Of a stretch of 64,000 nt of DNA, positions 26,439 through 35,207 are shown in pieces. The notes below the pieces were generated by a model. The model did no database searches. It saw only the letters and a program-made list of their open reading frames with translations, and was not told where the DNA came from. The DNA lies in contig NZ_LIVV01000002.1 in NCBI RefSeq assembly GCF_001905825.1, positions 562,441-626,440 on the forward strand, written 5' to 3'. The DNA comes from Streptomyces sp. CB02009 (GTDB lineage: Bacteria > Actinomycetota > Actinomycetes > Streptomycetales > Streptomycetaceae). A program made the translations under genes and the position numbers. Within the stretch, counting starts at the first letter, position 1. Every line of letters starts with the position of its first letter.

Positions 26439-27263
26439 TCAGTCCTTGTCGTCGCCCGCCGCCTCCAGGCCGAACAGCGCGCCCTCCGGGTCCCGGACCA
26501 CCACCACCCGGCGTCCACCCGGGTCCTCGGGACCGCGCACCCCGCCCCAGTCGCCGCCGGGCACGACGGTCCCGCCGTACGCCACCACCGCCACCGCGGC
26601 CGCCTCGGGATCCGGCACCCGGAACCGCACCAGCCAGCGGGGACGCAGCTGGGGCCGGGGTGATCCGGACTCCACCGGCCCGCTGTTCAGCCGGGCCACC
26701 GCCTCGCCGTCCCGGCGCAGCACCACCTTGTCCTGCTCGTACGAGACCTCGAAGCCGGCGGGCGCCTCGTCCGCCCAGCGCAGCACCTCCCCGTAGAACA
26801 CCGCCGCCTCGAACGCGTCCCGGGTGTGCAGTTCCAGCCAGGCCGGCGCCGACCGCATGCCGAGGTGCAGACGGTTCCCCGTCCGCCCCTCCCAGACACC
26901 GAACGCCGCGCCCTCGCGGTCGGCGGCGAGCGCCGCCCGGCCGTGCGGCGGATAGCCGACGGGCCCCACGCCGACCGTGCCGCCGCGCTCGCGGATCCGT
27001 GCCACCGCCTGGTCCACGTCGTCCACCGTGAAGAACGCCGTCCAGGCCACCCGTACGGACAGCTCGGCCGCCACCGCGGCGATCACGGCCACGGGCTGGT
27101 CGTCGAGCCGGCCGACCGCGTACTCCCGGTCCCCGCCGTCGTCCCGCCGGAACGTCCAGCCCAGCACGGCACCGTAGAAGCGCTCCGCCGCGTCGAGATC
27201 CCGCGCGGTCAGACTCAGCCAGCACGGCGCTCCCACCACCTCTCCGGTCGTCGGCCCCGACAC
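26439..27263 (-). CDS. VOC family protein, two domains
   Basis: 274 residues. GTG 27263 is chosen because AGGAGGT lies 6 nt before it. Two vicinal-oxygen-chelate modules: the first contains AAERFYGAVLGWTFRRDDGG and the second AAVFYGEVLRWADEAP, ending VVVRDPEGALFGLEA. Same layout as the protein at 9114-9914, though the sequences differ clearly, so they are distant paralogues. A small-molecule binding or resistance role is possible from the family; nothing in the context narrows it. Confidence 0.83.
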   Translation of the reverse strand: MSGPTTGEVVGAPCWLSLTARDLDAAERFYGAVLGWTFRRDDGGDREYAVGRLDDQPVAVIAAVAAELSVRVAWTAFFTVDDVDQAVARIRERGGTVGVGPVGYPPHGRAALAADREGAAFGVWEGRTGNRLHLGMRSAPAWLELHTRDAFEAAVFYGEVLRWADEAPAGFEVSYEQDKVVLRRDGEAVARLNSGPVESGSPRPQLRPRWLVRFRVPDPEAAAVAVVAYGGTVVPGGDWGGVRGPEDPGGRRVVVVRDPEGALFGLEAAGDDKD

Positions 27264-27415
27264 CGGCACCACCTCCTGATTCCGTCCTGCTCGCTGCGTG
27301 CGTCGTGCGCCCCTTCCCCGGTCCACTGCCCCGCATGCGCGCACTCACCCGAGTGCCGCCGAACACCACACGCCCGGGTGCGCCGACGAGGACGGCGGGG
27401 GATACCGTCCGGATC

Positions 27416-28024
27416 ATGAGCAGCCCGCAGCCCCGCCTCCGTGAAACCGCCGGGAACGGAACGGCTCCGTCGTCCCCGCCGCTCCTGCTGCGCCCCTGGA
27501 CGCACGGAGACGCCGAGCCGCTCGTACGCCATCACCGCGACCCGCAGCTGCGCGCCTGGCTCGCCACCCACCTGGACACGACCGGGCAGGCACGCGTGTG
27601 GGTGGACGCCCAGAGCGCGGGCTGGGCCGCCGGGACGCGGGCGGCCTTCGCGATCGTCGAGGACACGGCGGCGGGCCGCCCGGCGCCGCTCGGCCACATC
27701 GCCGTCACCGGTGCGGGAGGTGCGGCCGTACGGGTCGGCTACTGGACCGCGCCGGAGGCACGCGGGCGCGGGATCGCCTCCCGGGCGCTGGCCCGCGTCG
27801 CCCGCTGGGTCGCGGACGAGGACGGCCCCTTCGCCGGACGCACGCCGGAACTCGTGCACACCGTCGGCAACGAGGGCTCGTGCCGGACCGCCCTCGCCTG
27901 CGGCTTCTCCCTCACCGCGACGCTTCCCGCCGCCCCGCCCGCCCGGTCGCGCGCCCAGCACCTCCACACGGCCGCCGTCCCCGGGACCCCGCCCGGGGCT
28001 CAGCGCGCCGCGCGGGCCGCGTAG
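27416..28024 (+). CDS. GNAT family N-acetyltransferase
   Basis: 202 residues. The acetyl-CoA binding core is seen in VGYWTAPEARGRGIASRALARV (GNAT motif A, about 104-125) with the RGRGIA pyrophosphate loop, then VHTVGNEGSCRTALACGFSLT as motif B. It resembles RimJ/RimL-type acetyltransferases, which modify protein N termini or small amines. ATG 27416. The last 25 bp overlap tail-to-tail with the flavoprotein gene on the other strand, so the Ala/Arg-rich C-terminus (AQRAARAA) is the price of that overlap. Confidence 0.83.
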   Translation: MSSPQPRLRETAGNGTAPSSPPLLLRPWTHGDAEPLVRHHRDPQLRAWLATHLDTTGQARVWVDAQSAGWAAGTRAAFAIVEDTAAGRPAPLGHIAVTGAGGAAVRVGYWTAPEARGRGIASRALARVARWVADEDGPFAGRTPELVHTVGNEGSCRTALACGFSLTATLPAAPPARSRAQHLHTAAVPGTPPGAQRAARAA

Positions 28025-30735
28025 GCGCGCACGTCCGCGTCGGGGTCGTCCGCCGCCCCGGCGAGTGCCGTACGGGCCTCTGGGTCGGCCCGGTGGACGA
28101 GGAGCGAGAGGACGGCGGCCTTCCGGACGTCCGCGTTCGCGTCGGCGAGCGCCTTCGCGAGCGCGGGGACGGCCGGGTCCGCCGGGGCGGCCCGCAGCGC
28201 GGTCGCGGCGCCCGAGCGGACCTGCCAGGCGGGATCGCCGAGCGCGGCTTCGGCGCGCGCGGCGTAGGCGGCCGGGCAGCCGGTTCCGGCCAGCGCGGCG
28301 AGCGCGGCGCCCCGGACCAGCGGGTCGGGGTCGTCGAGCAGGGGCCCGAGCGGCTCCGGAGCCGGATTCCGTACCGCCGCCAGCCCCCTGGCCACCGCGA
28401 CCCGGACCTCGCGGGCCGGATCGGCGGTCGCCGCCGTCAGTTCCGCGACGGCGTCCACCGAGACCAGCGCCCGGACGGCCTGGACCCGTACCTCGACGGA
28501 CGCGTCGGCGAGCGCCCCGCCGTACAGGCCGGCGTCCCCGAGCCGCAGGGCCCGCAGGACCTCCAGCGCGGCGGACCGCACGGCCGCGTCCGGCACGGCG
28601 AGCGCCTCCCGCAGACCGGCGCCGAGCTCCGGCCCGGCGGGCAGCACCTCGACCAGCTCGCGCAGGGCGGCCGCGGCGGCGGCCCGGACGAGCGGCGCGT
28701 CGTCCCGCAGCCGGGCCGCGAGCGCGGGGCCGGTACCGGCCGGCGCGGTCTCCCCGAGCGCGGTCACGGCGGCGGCCCGTACGGCCGGGTCCGGGTCGTC
28801 CAGGTAGGGGGTGAGCGCGGCGAGATCGGGGGACTCCTCGACGAGGGACAGGAGCCGGAGCAGCCTCGGGTGGGGCGGCGCGACCGCCGGGGCCTCGACC
28901 GGGGCCGGGGCGTCCGAGGGCGGACGCGCCGCCGGAGCTGTCTCCCGGGGGCCGGCCGTGGCGACGGGGATCAGCTCCACCTCGCCGAGGTGCCGCTCGG
29001 GGCCGCCCGGCGGCGCGAACTCGGGCACCGGCACCAGGTACGGCTCCACCGGACGCGCCGTGAACTCCATCGCCCCCGAAGGGGACTTGCGCAGATCGAG
29101 GTGGTGCAGCCAGCCCGCGTCGTCCCGCCCGGGGTGGTCGAGCCGCTCGTGGTAGAGACCCCAGCGCGACTCGGTGCGGGCGAGCGAGGCCCGTGCGGCC
29201 ATCTCGGCGCAGTCCCGGATGAACGACACCTCGGCGCACCGCATCAGTTCGTGGGCCGTGCGCGCCCCCATCCCGGCGATCTCCTCCGACATCCGGTCGA
29301 ACGCCTCGACGGCCAGGGAGAGTTTCGCGCCCGTCTTCGGCGGAGCCACGTAGTCGTTGACGAACCTCCGCAGCTTGTACTCGACCTGGGGCTGCGGCGG
29401 ACCCTCCGGATGCCGCAGCGGCCGGTAGACCAGCTCGTGGGCGGCCGCGAGCTGCCCGTGGTCCAGCTCGCCCTCGTACGCCGTGTACCGGGAGGCGTCC
29501 GCCCCCGCCAGGTCGCCGAAGACGAACGCGCCGATCATGTAGTTGTGCGGTACGGAGGCCAGGTCGCCGGCCGCGTACAGGCGCGGCACGGTCGTCCGGG
29601 CGTGTGCGTCCACCCGTACCCCCGACGCCGAATGGCCGCCGCACAGGCCGATCTCCGAGATGTGCATCTCGATGTCATGGGTCCGGTAGTCGTGCCCGCG
29701 GCCCTCGTGGAAGGTGCCGCGGGTGGGCCGCTCCGTGGTGTGCAGGATCGACTCGACGGCGTCGATGGTCTCCTCGGGGAGATGGCTCAGCTTCAGGTAC
29801 ACCGGGGCCCGGTCCGAGGCGAGTTCGGCCGCGAACTCCGCCATCATCTGCCCCGACCAGTAGTCCGACTCCACGAACCGCTCGCCGTGCCGGTTCACCT
29901 GGTAGCCGCCGAACGGGTTGGCGACGTAGGCGCAGGCGGGGCCGTTGTAGTCCTTGATGAGCGGGTTGATCTGGAAGCACTCGATCCCGGTCAGCGCCGC
30001 ACCCGCGTGGTACGCCATGGCGTACCCGTCGCCGGCGTTCGTCGGGTTCTCGTAGGTGCCGTACAGGTAGCCGGAGGCGGGCAGGCCGAGGCGACCGCAG
30101 GGTCCGGTGGCGAGGATCACGGCGCCCGCCCGGACGACGACGAACTCGCCCGTGCGGGTGTGGAGGCCGGCGGCGCCGACGGCCCGGCCGTCGTCGGGGT
30201 GGGTGAGGACCCGGACCGGCATCACCCGGTTCTCGATCCGGATCCGCTCCCGCATCTCGCGCCGCCGCAACTGCCGGTAGAGGACCTTCTTGACGTCCTT
30301 GCCCTCGGGCATCGGCAGCACGTACGAACCGGACCGGTGCACCTGCCGGACCGCGTACTCGCCGTGCTCGTCCTTCTCGAACTTCACCCCGTACGACTCG
30401 AGGCGCTGGACCATGCCGAAGCCGCGGGTCGCCGTCTGCCGGACGGTCGACTGGTCCACCAGGCCGTCGTTGGCGCGGGTGATCTCGGCGACGTAGTCGT
30501 CGGGCTCGGCGCGGCCCGGCACGACGGCGTTGTTGACGCCGTCCATGCCCATGGCGAGGGCGCCGGAGTGCCGGACGTGCGCCTTCTCCAGGAGCAGGAC
30601 GTTCGCCCCGCGCTCGGCGGCGGTCAGCGCGGCCATCGTGCCGGCGGTGCCGCCGCCGATGACGAGCACGTCGCAGGACAGCTCGGTCGCGTCGGCGAGG
30701 TCGGGCACGGTCAGGGGGACGACGGGGCTCTCCAT
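28000..30735 (-). CDS. AprA/fumarate-reductase-like flavoprotein fused to HEAT repeats
   Basis: 911 residues. The N-terminal two thirds (about 15-575) is an FAD oxidoreductase of the fumarate reductase/succinate dehydrogenase/APS reductase alpha class. The FAD loop is VLVIGGGTAGTMAALTAAE; RHSGALAMGMDGVNNAV recalls AprA. From about 600 to the end there are roughly nine HEAT-like repeats (units such as DDPDPAVRAAAVTALGE), absent from standard members. It lies last in a run with an ABC importer and an AprB-like ferredoxin. The likely role is redox conversion of an imported compound, with the HEAT tail as a docking scaffold. Substrate unknown. Confidence 0.8.
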   Translation of the reverse strand: MESPVVPLTVPDLADATELSCDVLVIGGGTAGTMAALTAAERGANVLLLEKAHVRHSGALAMGMDGVNNAVVPGRAEPDDYVAEITRANDGLVDQSTVRQTATRGFGMVQRLESYGVKFEKDEHGEYAVRQVHRSGSYVLPMPEGKDVKKVLYRQLRRREMRERIRIENRVMPVRVLTHPDDGRAVGAAGLHTRTGEFVVVRAGAVILATGPCGRLGLPASGYLYGTYENPTNAGDGYAMAYHAGAALTGIECFQINPLIKDYNGPACAYVANPFGGYQVNRHGERFVESDYWSGQMMAEFAAELASDRAPVYLKLSHLPEETIDAVESILHTTERPTRGTFHEGRGHDYRTHDIEMHISEIGLCGGHSASGVRVDAHARTTVPRLYAAGDLASVPHNYMIGAFVFGDLAGADASRYTAYEGELDHGQLAAAHELVYRPLRHPEGPPQPQVEYKLRRFVNDYVAPPKTGAKLSLAVEAFDRMSEEIAGMGARTAHELMRCAEVSFIRDCAEMAARASLARTESRWGLYHERLDHPGRDDAGWLHHLDLRKSPSGAMEFTARPVEPYLVPVPEFAPPGGPERHLGEVELIPVATAGPRETAPAARPPSDAPAPVEAPAVAPPHPRLLRLLSLVEESPDLAALTPYLDDPDPAVRAAAVTALGETAPAGTGPALAARLRDDAPLVRAAAAAALRELVEVLPAGPELGAGLREALAVPDAAVRSAALEVLRALRLGDAGLYGGALADASVEVRVQAVRALVSVDAVAELTAATADPAREVRVAVARGLAAVRNPAPEPLGPLLDDPDPLVRGAALAALAGTGCPAAYAARAEAALGDPAWQVRSGAATALRAAPADPAVPALAKALADANADVRKAAVLSLLVHRADPEARTALAGAADDPDADVRAYAARAAR

Positions 30736-30782
30736 GGGGCGCCTTTCGAGGGTTCGGGGGGTGCGCGGGGCGCGGGTCCGTG

Positions 30783-30851
30783 GACGCGCGTCGGAGGGAG
30801 TCGAGGACGCGCGTCGGAGGGACTCGGGGCCGCGCGTCAGAGGGAGTCGAG
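30783..30851. repeat. 23-bp tandem repeat (three copies) at the end of the ABC ATPase gene
   Basis: Units at 30783, 30806 and 30829, each 23 bp, share CGCGCGTCRGAGGGASTCG. The copy at 30829-30851 includes the last codons and stop of the ATPase gene; the other two repeat that end in the gap before the flavoprotein gene. Confidence 0.85.
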
Positions 30852-31622
30852 GACGCGGCGGCGCAGCGCGGCCGTGTCCGGCGCCTGCCGGGCGTCCCGT
30901 ACGCGCGGATGCGGCACGTCCAGGACGTCGCCGGTCGCGAAGAGGGCGACCCGGTCGCCGAGATGGACCGCCTCGTCGACGTCATGGGTGACGAAGACGA
31001 CGGTCGCGCCCGTGCCGCGCAGGATCTCCACCAGGAGGTCCTGCATCCCGCCGCGGGTGTGGGCGTCGAGCGCGCCGAACGGCTCGTCCATCAGGACGGC
31101 CCGCGGGCGGGCCGCGAGGGCGCGGGCCAGTTGGACCCGCTGCCGCTGCCCGCCGGACAGCTGGTGCGGCAGCCTGCCGGCGTGCCCGCCGAGCCCGACC
31201 CGCTCCAGCCACTCCTCGGCCGAGCGGCGCCGCTCGGCGCGGGGCACCCGCCGGATGGCGAGGGGGAGTTCGACATTGGCGCGGACCGAACGCCAGGGCA
31301 GCAGCGCGTCGTGCTGGAAGACCAGGGCCCGGTCGGCGCCCGGCCGGCGGACCGGCTCGCCGTCCTGGGTGACCCGCCCCTCCAGCGGGGGCAGCAGACC
31401 GGCGAGCGTGCGCAGGAGGGTCGTCTTGCCGCAGCCCGAGGGGCCGACCACGGTCAGCAGTTCGCCGGGGGCGATCCGCAGGTCGAGCGGGCCGGGCACG
31501 GCGACCCCGCCGGGGTGGCCGAGGCGGACGCCGTGCAGGGCGAGCTCCGCACCTGCGGAGGCCGTGGGTGCCGTCGGCGCGGACGGCTTCGCGGACACGG
31601 CGGACGGGCTCACGGTGCTCAT
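30837..31622 (-). CDS. ABC transporter ATP-binding protein (SsuB/TauB type)
   Basis: 261 residues. Walker A GPSGCGKTT, signature LSGGQRQR, Walker B VLMDEPFGALD, and the switch His in FVTHDVDEAV. It belongs to the nitrate/sulfonate/taurine class of importer ATPases. Start ATG 31622 overlaps the permease stop (ATGA), so the two are coupled. A short Ala/Pro/Ser leader of about 25 residues precedes the domain. Together with the permease and binding protein it forms one importer. The gene end is duplicated as a 23-bp repeat. Confidence 0.85.
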   Translation of the reverse strand: MSTVSPSAVSAKPSAPTAPTASAGAELALHGVRLGHPGGVAVPGPLDLRIAPGELLTVVGPSGCGKTTLLRTLAGLLPPLEGRVTQDGEPVRRPGADRALVFQHDALLPWRSVRANVELPLAIRRVPRAERRRSAEEWLERVGLGGHAGRLPHQLSGGQRQRVQLARALAARPRAVLMDEPFGALDAHTRGGMQDLLVEILRGTGATVVFVTHDVDEAVHLGDRVALFATGDVLDVPHPRVRDARQAPDTAALRRRVLDSL

Positions 31623-32533
31623 GGAACCGGCTCCTTCTCGGGGCGGCTGACGGCGGACACGGAAGCGGACGGGGGCGCGGGAGTGGCGGGCGCGGAGGTG
31701 CTGGCCCCGCGCGCGGGGCCGCCCGCCGGGCCCCGGGCGGTCGGGCGGGGCAGCCACGCCGTGACCCGGCGGCCCAGCGTCTCGACCGCGGTGGAGGTGA
31801 GCCAGCCCAGGGCGCCGATCGTGGCCATGCCGACGAAGACACCGGGGTAGTCGACGACCGTGTAGTCCTGCCAGGTGCGGTAGCCCACCCCGTACTCGCC
31901 GGAGATCATCTCCGCCGAGATCACACAGATCCACGAGACGCCGATGCCCACCGACAGGCCGCCGAAGATCCCCGGCAGGGCGCCCGGCAGCACCACCGAG
32001 AACAGCACCCGCGCCCGGCCGCCGCCCAGGGTGAGCACCGCCTCCTCCCACACGGGGTTCAGCGCGCGCACGGCGTGCCGGGTCGAGACGAGGACGGGGA
32101 AGAGGGCCGCGGCGCAGGTGATGAAGACGATGCCCTGCTCGTTGGTGGGGAGCAGCAGGATCGCGACCGGCACCAGGGCGATGGCCGGGATCGGCCGCAC
32201 CACCTCGACCAGCGGCCCCAGGATGTCGGCGGCCCACCGGGACCGGGCCACGGCCGTCCCGGCCGCCACCCCGAGGACGGCGGCGAGGAGGAAGCCGACC
32301 GCGATCCGGCGCAGACTGTGGCCGAGGTCCTGCCAGTACGCCTTGGTGCCGATCCGGTCCCCGAGGGCGGAGGCGACCTCGACGACCGTGGGGAACTGCT
32401 CGAACCGCAGCCACAGGTCGACGTCGTACGAGGTCAGCAGCTGCCAGAGTCCGAGGGCCGCGAGGGGGGAGGCCACCCGGACCAGCCGGCGGCCGGCGCT
32501 CGTGGCGCCGGTGCGGTGGCTTCCCGCGCTCAT
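31619..32533 (-). CDS. ABC transporter permease (SsuC/TauC type)
   Basis: 304 residues with about six membrane helices. The EAA loop is VWEEAVLTLGGGRARVLFSVVLPGALP (about 153-179) and GISWICVISAEMISGEYGVGY-like sequence follows, both as in sulfonate/nitrate/taurine permeases. Overlaps the binding-protein gene upstream and the ATPase gene downstream by ATGA. The C-terminal tail after the last helix is a Pro/Ala/Ser-rich stretch of about 45 residues not usual in this family. It should form a homodimeric channel. Confidence 0.85.
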   Translation of the reverse strand: MSAGSHRTGATSAGRRLVRVASPLAALGLWQLLTSYDVDLWLRFEQFPTVVEVASALGDRIGTKAYWQDLGHSLRRIAVGFLLAAVLGVAAGTAVARSRWAADILGPLVEVVRPIPAIALVPVAILLLPTNEQGIVFITCAAALFPVLVSTRHAVRALNPVWEEAVLTLGGGRARVLFSVVLPGALPGIFGGLSVGIGVSWICVISAEMISGEYGVGYRTWQDYTVVDYPGVFVGMATIGALGWLTSTAVETLGRRVTAWLPRPTARGPAGGPARGASTSAPATPAPPSASVSAVSRPEKEPVP

Positions 32534-33900
32534 GACGCGAGCCTCACGGCGTCCGCGTACGGGACGATGCGCGCGCCGGCGTGCCCGGCGACGTACCGCT
32601 CGGCGCCCGAGCGGGTGACGAAGGCCCGCCACGCGGGGCCGTCCGCGACCCACACCGCCCGGTCCGCGAACCAGAGCGTCCCGGTCACCGCGTCCGGTAC
32701 GTAGGCGGCCCGCACGGAGGCGCCCTTGACGGCCTTGAGGAGCGCGGCGGGGCTGTCGAAGGTCCGGGTCGTGCTCCGGCCCTTCAGCCACAGCTCGGAC
32801 CTGGGCCCGGCGGCCTTGGGGTACGCGAGGTCCGGCACGGCCCGGCGCAGCGGCGCCGGGTCGACGAACGCGTCCACGTCGACGTCCTCCACCAGTCCGG
32901 CCTCCCTGAGGACCGGCACGTCCTCCTTGAGCGCGGCGACCAGCTCGGGACGGATCGCCGGGTCGAAGGTCGCGATGCCCTGGGCGCCGTTGTAGAGGTA
33001 GACCACCTCGGCGGGCAGCCCGGTCTCCTCGGCGACCGTCTCGGCCGCGGCGACCGGCTGCTCGCGCAGATGGTCCGTGGCGCGGTCCTGCGCCCGCAGG
33101 AACGCGTCGAGGACGGCGGGACGCCGCTGGGCGAACTCCTCGCGGACGGTGACCCCGTGGAAGGTCGGCAGGTTCAGCTCGGCACCGTCGTACAGCGCCG
33201 TCGCCTTCCCCTGGAAGGCGAGCAGGCCCGGCCAGGCGACGAACTGGGACAGCGCGTCGACACTTCCGGCCGCCAGGGCCGAAGCCCCCACGCTCGGCTG
33301 CTGGTTGAGCTTGCGGACGTCCTTCGCGGGGTCGAGCCCGGCCCGCCGCAGCGCCCGTACGAGCGTGCCGTCGGCGGCCGAACCGACACTGGTGGACACC
33401 TTGCGGCCCTTCAGGTCCGCCAGCGACCCGAGCGGCGAACCGGGTGCGGTGACCACGGTGTTGAGGCCGCCGCGCAGGTTGTACCCGGTGACCGCGACGA
33501 GCCGCGTCGGCTCCTTGAGCTGCTTCCCGCGGGCCGCGTTGATCAGCAGCGGGAAGTCTCCCATCGAGCCGATGTCGATCTTCCCCGCGGTCATCTGCGC
33601 CGTGATCGGCGCACCGGTCGCGTAGTCCTGCCAGACCACCCGGTAGGTCAGGCCGTCCTTCCGGCCCCGCTGCGCGAGCTCCTCCTCGAAGTAGCCGAGG
33701 GAGCGCAGCAGCGTGCCGGCGGTGACGGTGTTGATGGTCTTCGACTGGTAGCCGACGGTCACGGTGACCGTCTTCCCGTCGGACGAGTCCGCGGCCCCGG
33801 TCCCGCCGCAGGCGGTGGCGAGGGGCAGGAGGAGGGCGAGGGGGAGGGCGAGCCGCCCGGCCGTCCGGTGGGGGAGCAGGGGAAGTCTTCCTCGGGACAT
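32530..33900 (-). CDS. ABC substrate-binding lipoprotein with C-terminal NosL-like region
   Basis: 456 residues, longer than the usual ~320 of SsuA/TauA. The lipobox LATAC puts the lipid at Cys31. Residues about 40-345 are the type-II periplasmic fold of aliphatic-sulfonate/nitrate/taurine binding proteins (GKIDIGSMGDFPLL, LADLKGRKVSTSVGSAADG). The last 75 or so residues (AAYVPDAVTGTLWFADRAVW, then FVTRSGAERYVAGH and IVPYADAV) resemble NosL-type copper-binding accessory domains. This looks like a fusion. Ligand unknown; the operon context suggests something later processed by the flavoprotein-ferredoxin pair. Confidence 0.75.
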   Translation of the reverse strand: MSRGRLPLLPHRTAGRLALPLALLLPLATACGGTGAADSSDGKTVTVTVGYQSKTINTVTAGTLLRSLGYFEEELAQRGRKDGLTYRVVWQDYATGAPITAQMTAGKIDIGSMGDFPLLINAARGKQLKEPTRLVAVTGYNLRGGLNTVVTAPGSPLGSLADLKGRKVSTSVGSAADGTLVRALRRAGLDPAKDVRKLNQQPSVGASALAAGSVDALSQFVAWPGLLAFQGKATALYDGAELNLPTFHGVTVREEFAQRRPAVLDAFLRAQDRATDHLREQPVAAAETVAEETGLPAEVVYLYNGAQGIATFDPAIRPELVAALKEDVPVLREAGLVEDVDVDAFVDPAPLRRAVPDLAYPKAAGPRSELWLKGRSTTRTFDSPAALLKAVKGASVRAAYVPDAVTGTLWFADRAVWVADGPAWRAFVTRSGAERYVAGHAGARIVPYADAVRLAS

Positions 33901-33914
33901 GGGTGTTCGGCCTT

Positions 33915-34142
33915 TCACCGGAGCAGATAGGGCATGTTGACGGTGACCGCGCCCGTGGGGCAGCGGGCGGCGCAGGGGCCGCAGTACCAGCACTCGTCCA
34001 CGTGCATGTACGCCTTGCCGTCCTCCTCGCGGATCGCGAGCGAGTCCAGCGGACACATGTCGACGCAGAGCGTGCATCCGTCGATGCACTTCGACTCGTC
34101 GATGGTCACGGGCACGTCGGCGCGCTGGGGGACCAGAGGCAT
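33915..34142 (-). CDS. two-cluster [4Fe-4S] ferredoxin, AprB-like
   Basis: 75 residues. Two cluster motifs: CIDGCTLCVDMCP (CxxxCxxCxxxC) and CWYCGPCAARCP (CxxCxxCxxxC), with ECW just before the second, reminiscent of AprB, the electron partner of APS reductase. ATG 34142 has GGAG at 9 nt. It is encoded with an AprA-like flavoprotein and a sulfonate-type importer, so it most likely wires that flavoprotein. It has no membrane segment or signal. Confidence 0.85.
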   Translation of the reverse strand: MPLVPQRADVPVTIDESKCIDGCTLCVDMCPLDSLAIREEDGKAYMHVDECWYCGPCAARCPTGAVTVNMPYLLR

Positions 34143-34158
34143 GGCTGTCTCCAGGAAA

Positions 34159-34272
34159 GGGGTGGGCGGGGAGGGGAGGAGAGGGGAGGAGCGGAGAGGG
34201 GAGGGACCGGCCGAGGGGGCAGGATCCGGGAAGCGGGGGGGGGCAGGGGCAGGGGCCGGGGCCGGGCGGGCG
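34159..34272 (+). other. G-rich low-complexity tract between ferredoxin and GntR genes
   Basis: About 110 bp almost free of pyrimidines on this strand, with many GGGG, GGGGA and GGGGC runs including an eight-G run. Such sequence can form G-quadruplexes on the plus strand; the minus-strand transcript is C-rich. It separates the regulator gene from the ferredoxin gene; whether it carries a promoter cannot be told. Confidence 0.6.
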
Positions 34273-34273
34273 G

Positions 34274-35041
34274 TCAGAGGGAGCGGCGCAGGATGCCGCC
34301 CATCGTGATGCGGTCGCCGCGGAACCGGATGAACTCCAGGTCCACCGGCCGCCCGTCGGGCAGACACGTCAGCCGCTCCAGCATCAGGACGGCCGCCCCG
34401 CGCGGGGCCTGGAGCACGGCGGCGGAGTGCGCGTCGGCGTTGACGGCCTCCAGGGTGATCTCCGCGTGCCCGAGCGGGCCGCCGGTCAGCTGCTCCAGGA
34501 GCCGGAAGACATCCGTGTTCTCCAGATCGCAGCCGAGGAGTTCGCCGCCGATGTCCATCGGGAGGTACGACAGGTCGAGGGAGAGCGGCAGCCCGTTGAG
34601 CCGGCGCAGCCGCTCGACGCAGAGCACGTCGGTGTGCTCCGGCAGCCCGAGACGTTGGGCCACCGGCCCCGGCGCGCCGACCGGTCCCATCGTCCGGACC
34701 TCGTTGGTGACCTGCCCGTGCTCACGCAGGGTCTCGGCGAGGCCCTGGAGCCGGTCCAGGCCGTGCGGGTACTTCTCGCACACCACCACCGTGCCGACCC
34801 CCGGCTGCCGCTCGACGATCTGCTCGCCGCGCAGCAGGTCGAGCGCCTGCCGGACGGTGTTCCGGCTGGCCCGGTAGTCGGCCGCGATGACGTCCTCCAG
34901 CGGCAGGACCCCGCCGGGGAAGCCACCCGCCAGGATCTGATGGCGCAGCAGGTCGGCGAGCTGCCGCGCCCGGTCCGCACGCAGCCGCAGACGGCGGGCG
35001 GCGGCGACGGGACGGGCGGCGGAAGCGGGTTCGGCGGGCAT
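34274..35041 (-). CDS. GntR family regulator with UTRA domain
   Basis: 255 residues. N-terminal winged helix (LADLLRHQILAGGFPGGVLPLEDVIAADYRASRNTVRQALDLL) and C-terminal UTRA ligand domain (about 90-250). It stands at the head of the ferredoxin/importer/flavoprotein run and is the natural candidate for its control. ATG 35041 lacks a clear Shine-Dalgarno; an in-frame ATG at 35104 is an alternative that would add 21 residues. The AT-richer GGTGTTGCGGCAGTATTGCGCC segment upstream may hold its promoter. Confidence 0.8.
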   Translation of the reverse strand: MPAEPASAARPVAAARRLRLRADRARQLADLLRHQILAGGFPGGVLPLEDVIAADYRASRNTVRQALDLLRGEQIVERQPGVGTVVVCEKYPHGLDRLQGLAETLREHGQVTNEVRTMGPVGAPGPVAQRLGLPEHTDVLCVERLRRLNGLPLSLDLSYLPMDIGGELLGCDLENTDVFRLLEQLTGGPLGHAEITLEAVNADAHSAAVLQAPRGAAVLMLERLTCLPDGRPVDLEFIRFRGDRITMGGILRRSL

Positions 35042-35207
35042 GGCAAGGAACGTAGCGGCGGGCCGCGCCGGATGGTGTTGCGGCAGTATTGCGCCACCTG
35101 ACATCCCGTACGTACCGCTCTGACCTGCGACGATTCAAGGCCGGAGCGGAGTTCCGCCACCCCGCCGCCCACCACGTGGACGCCCGGCCGCCCACCATGC
35201 GGGAAGG

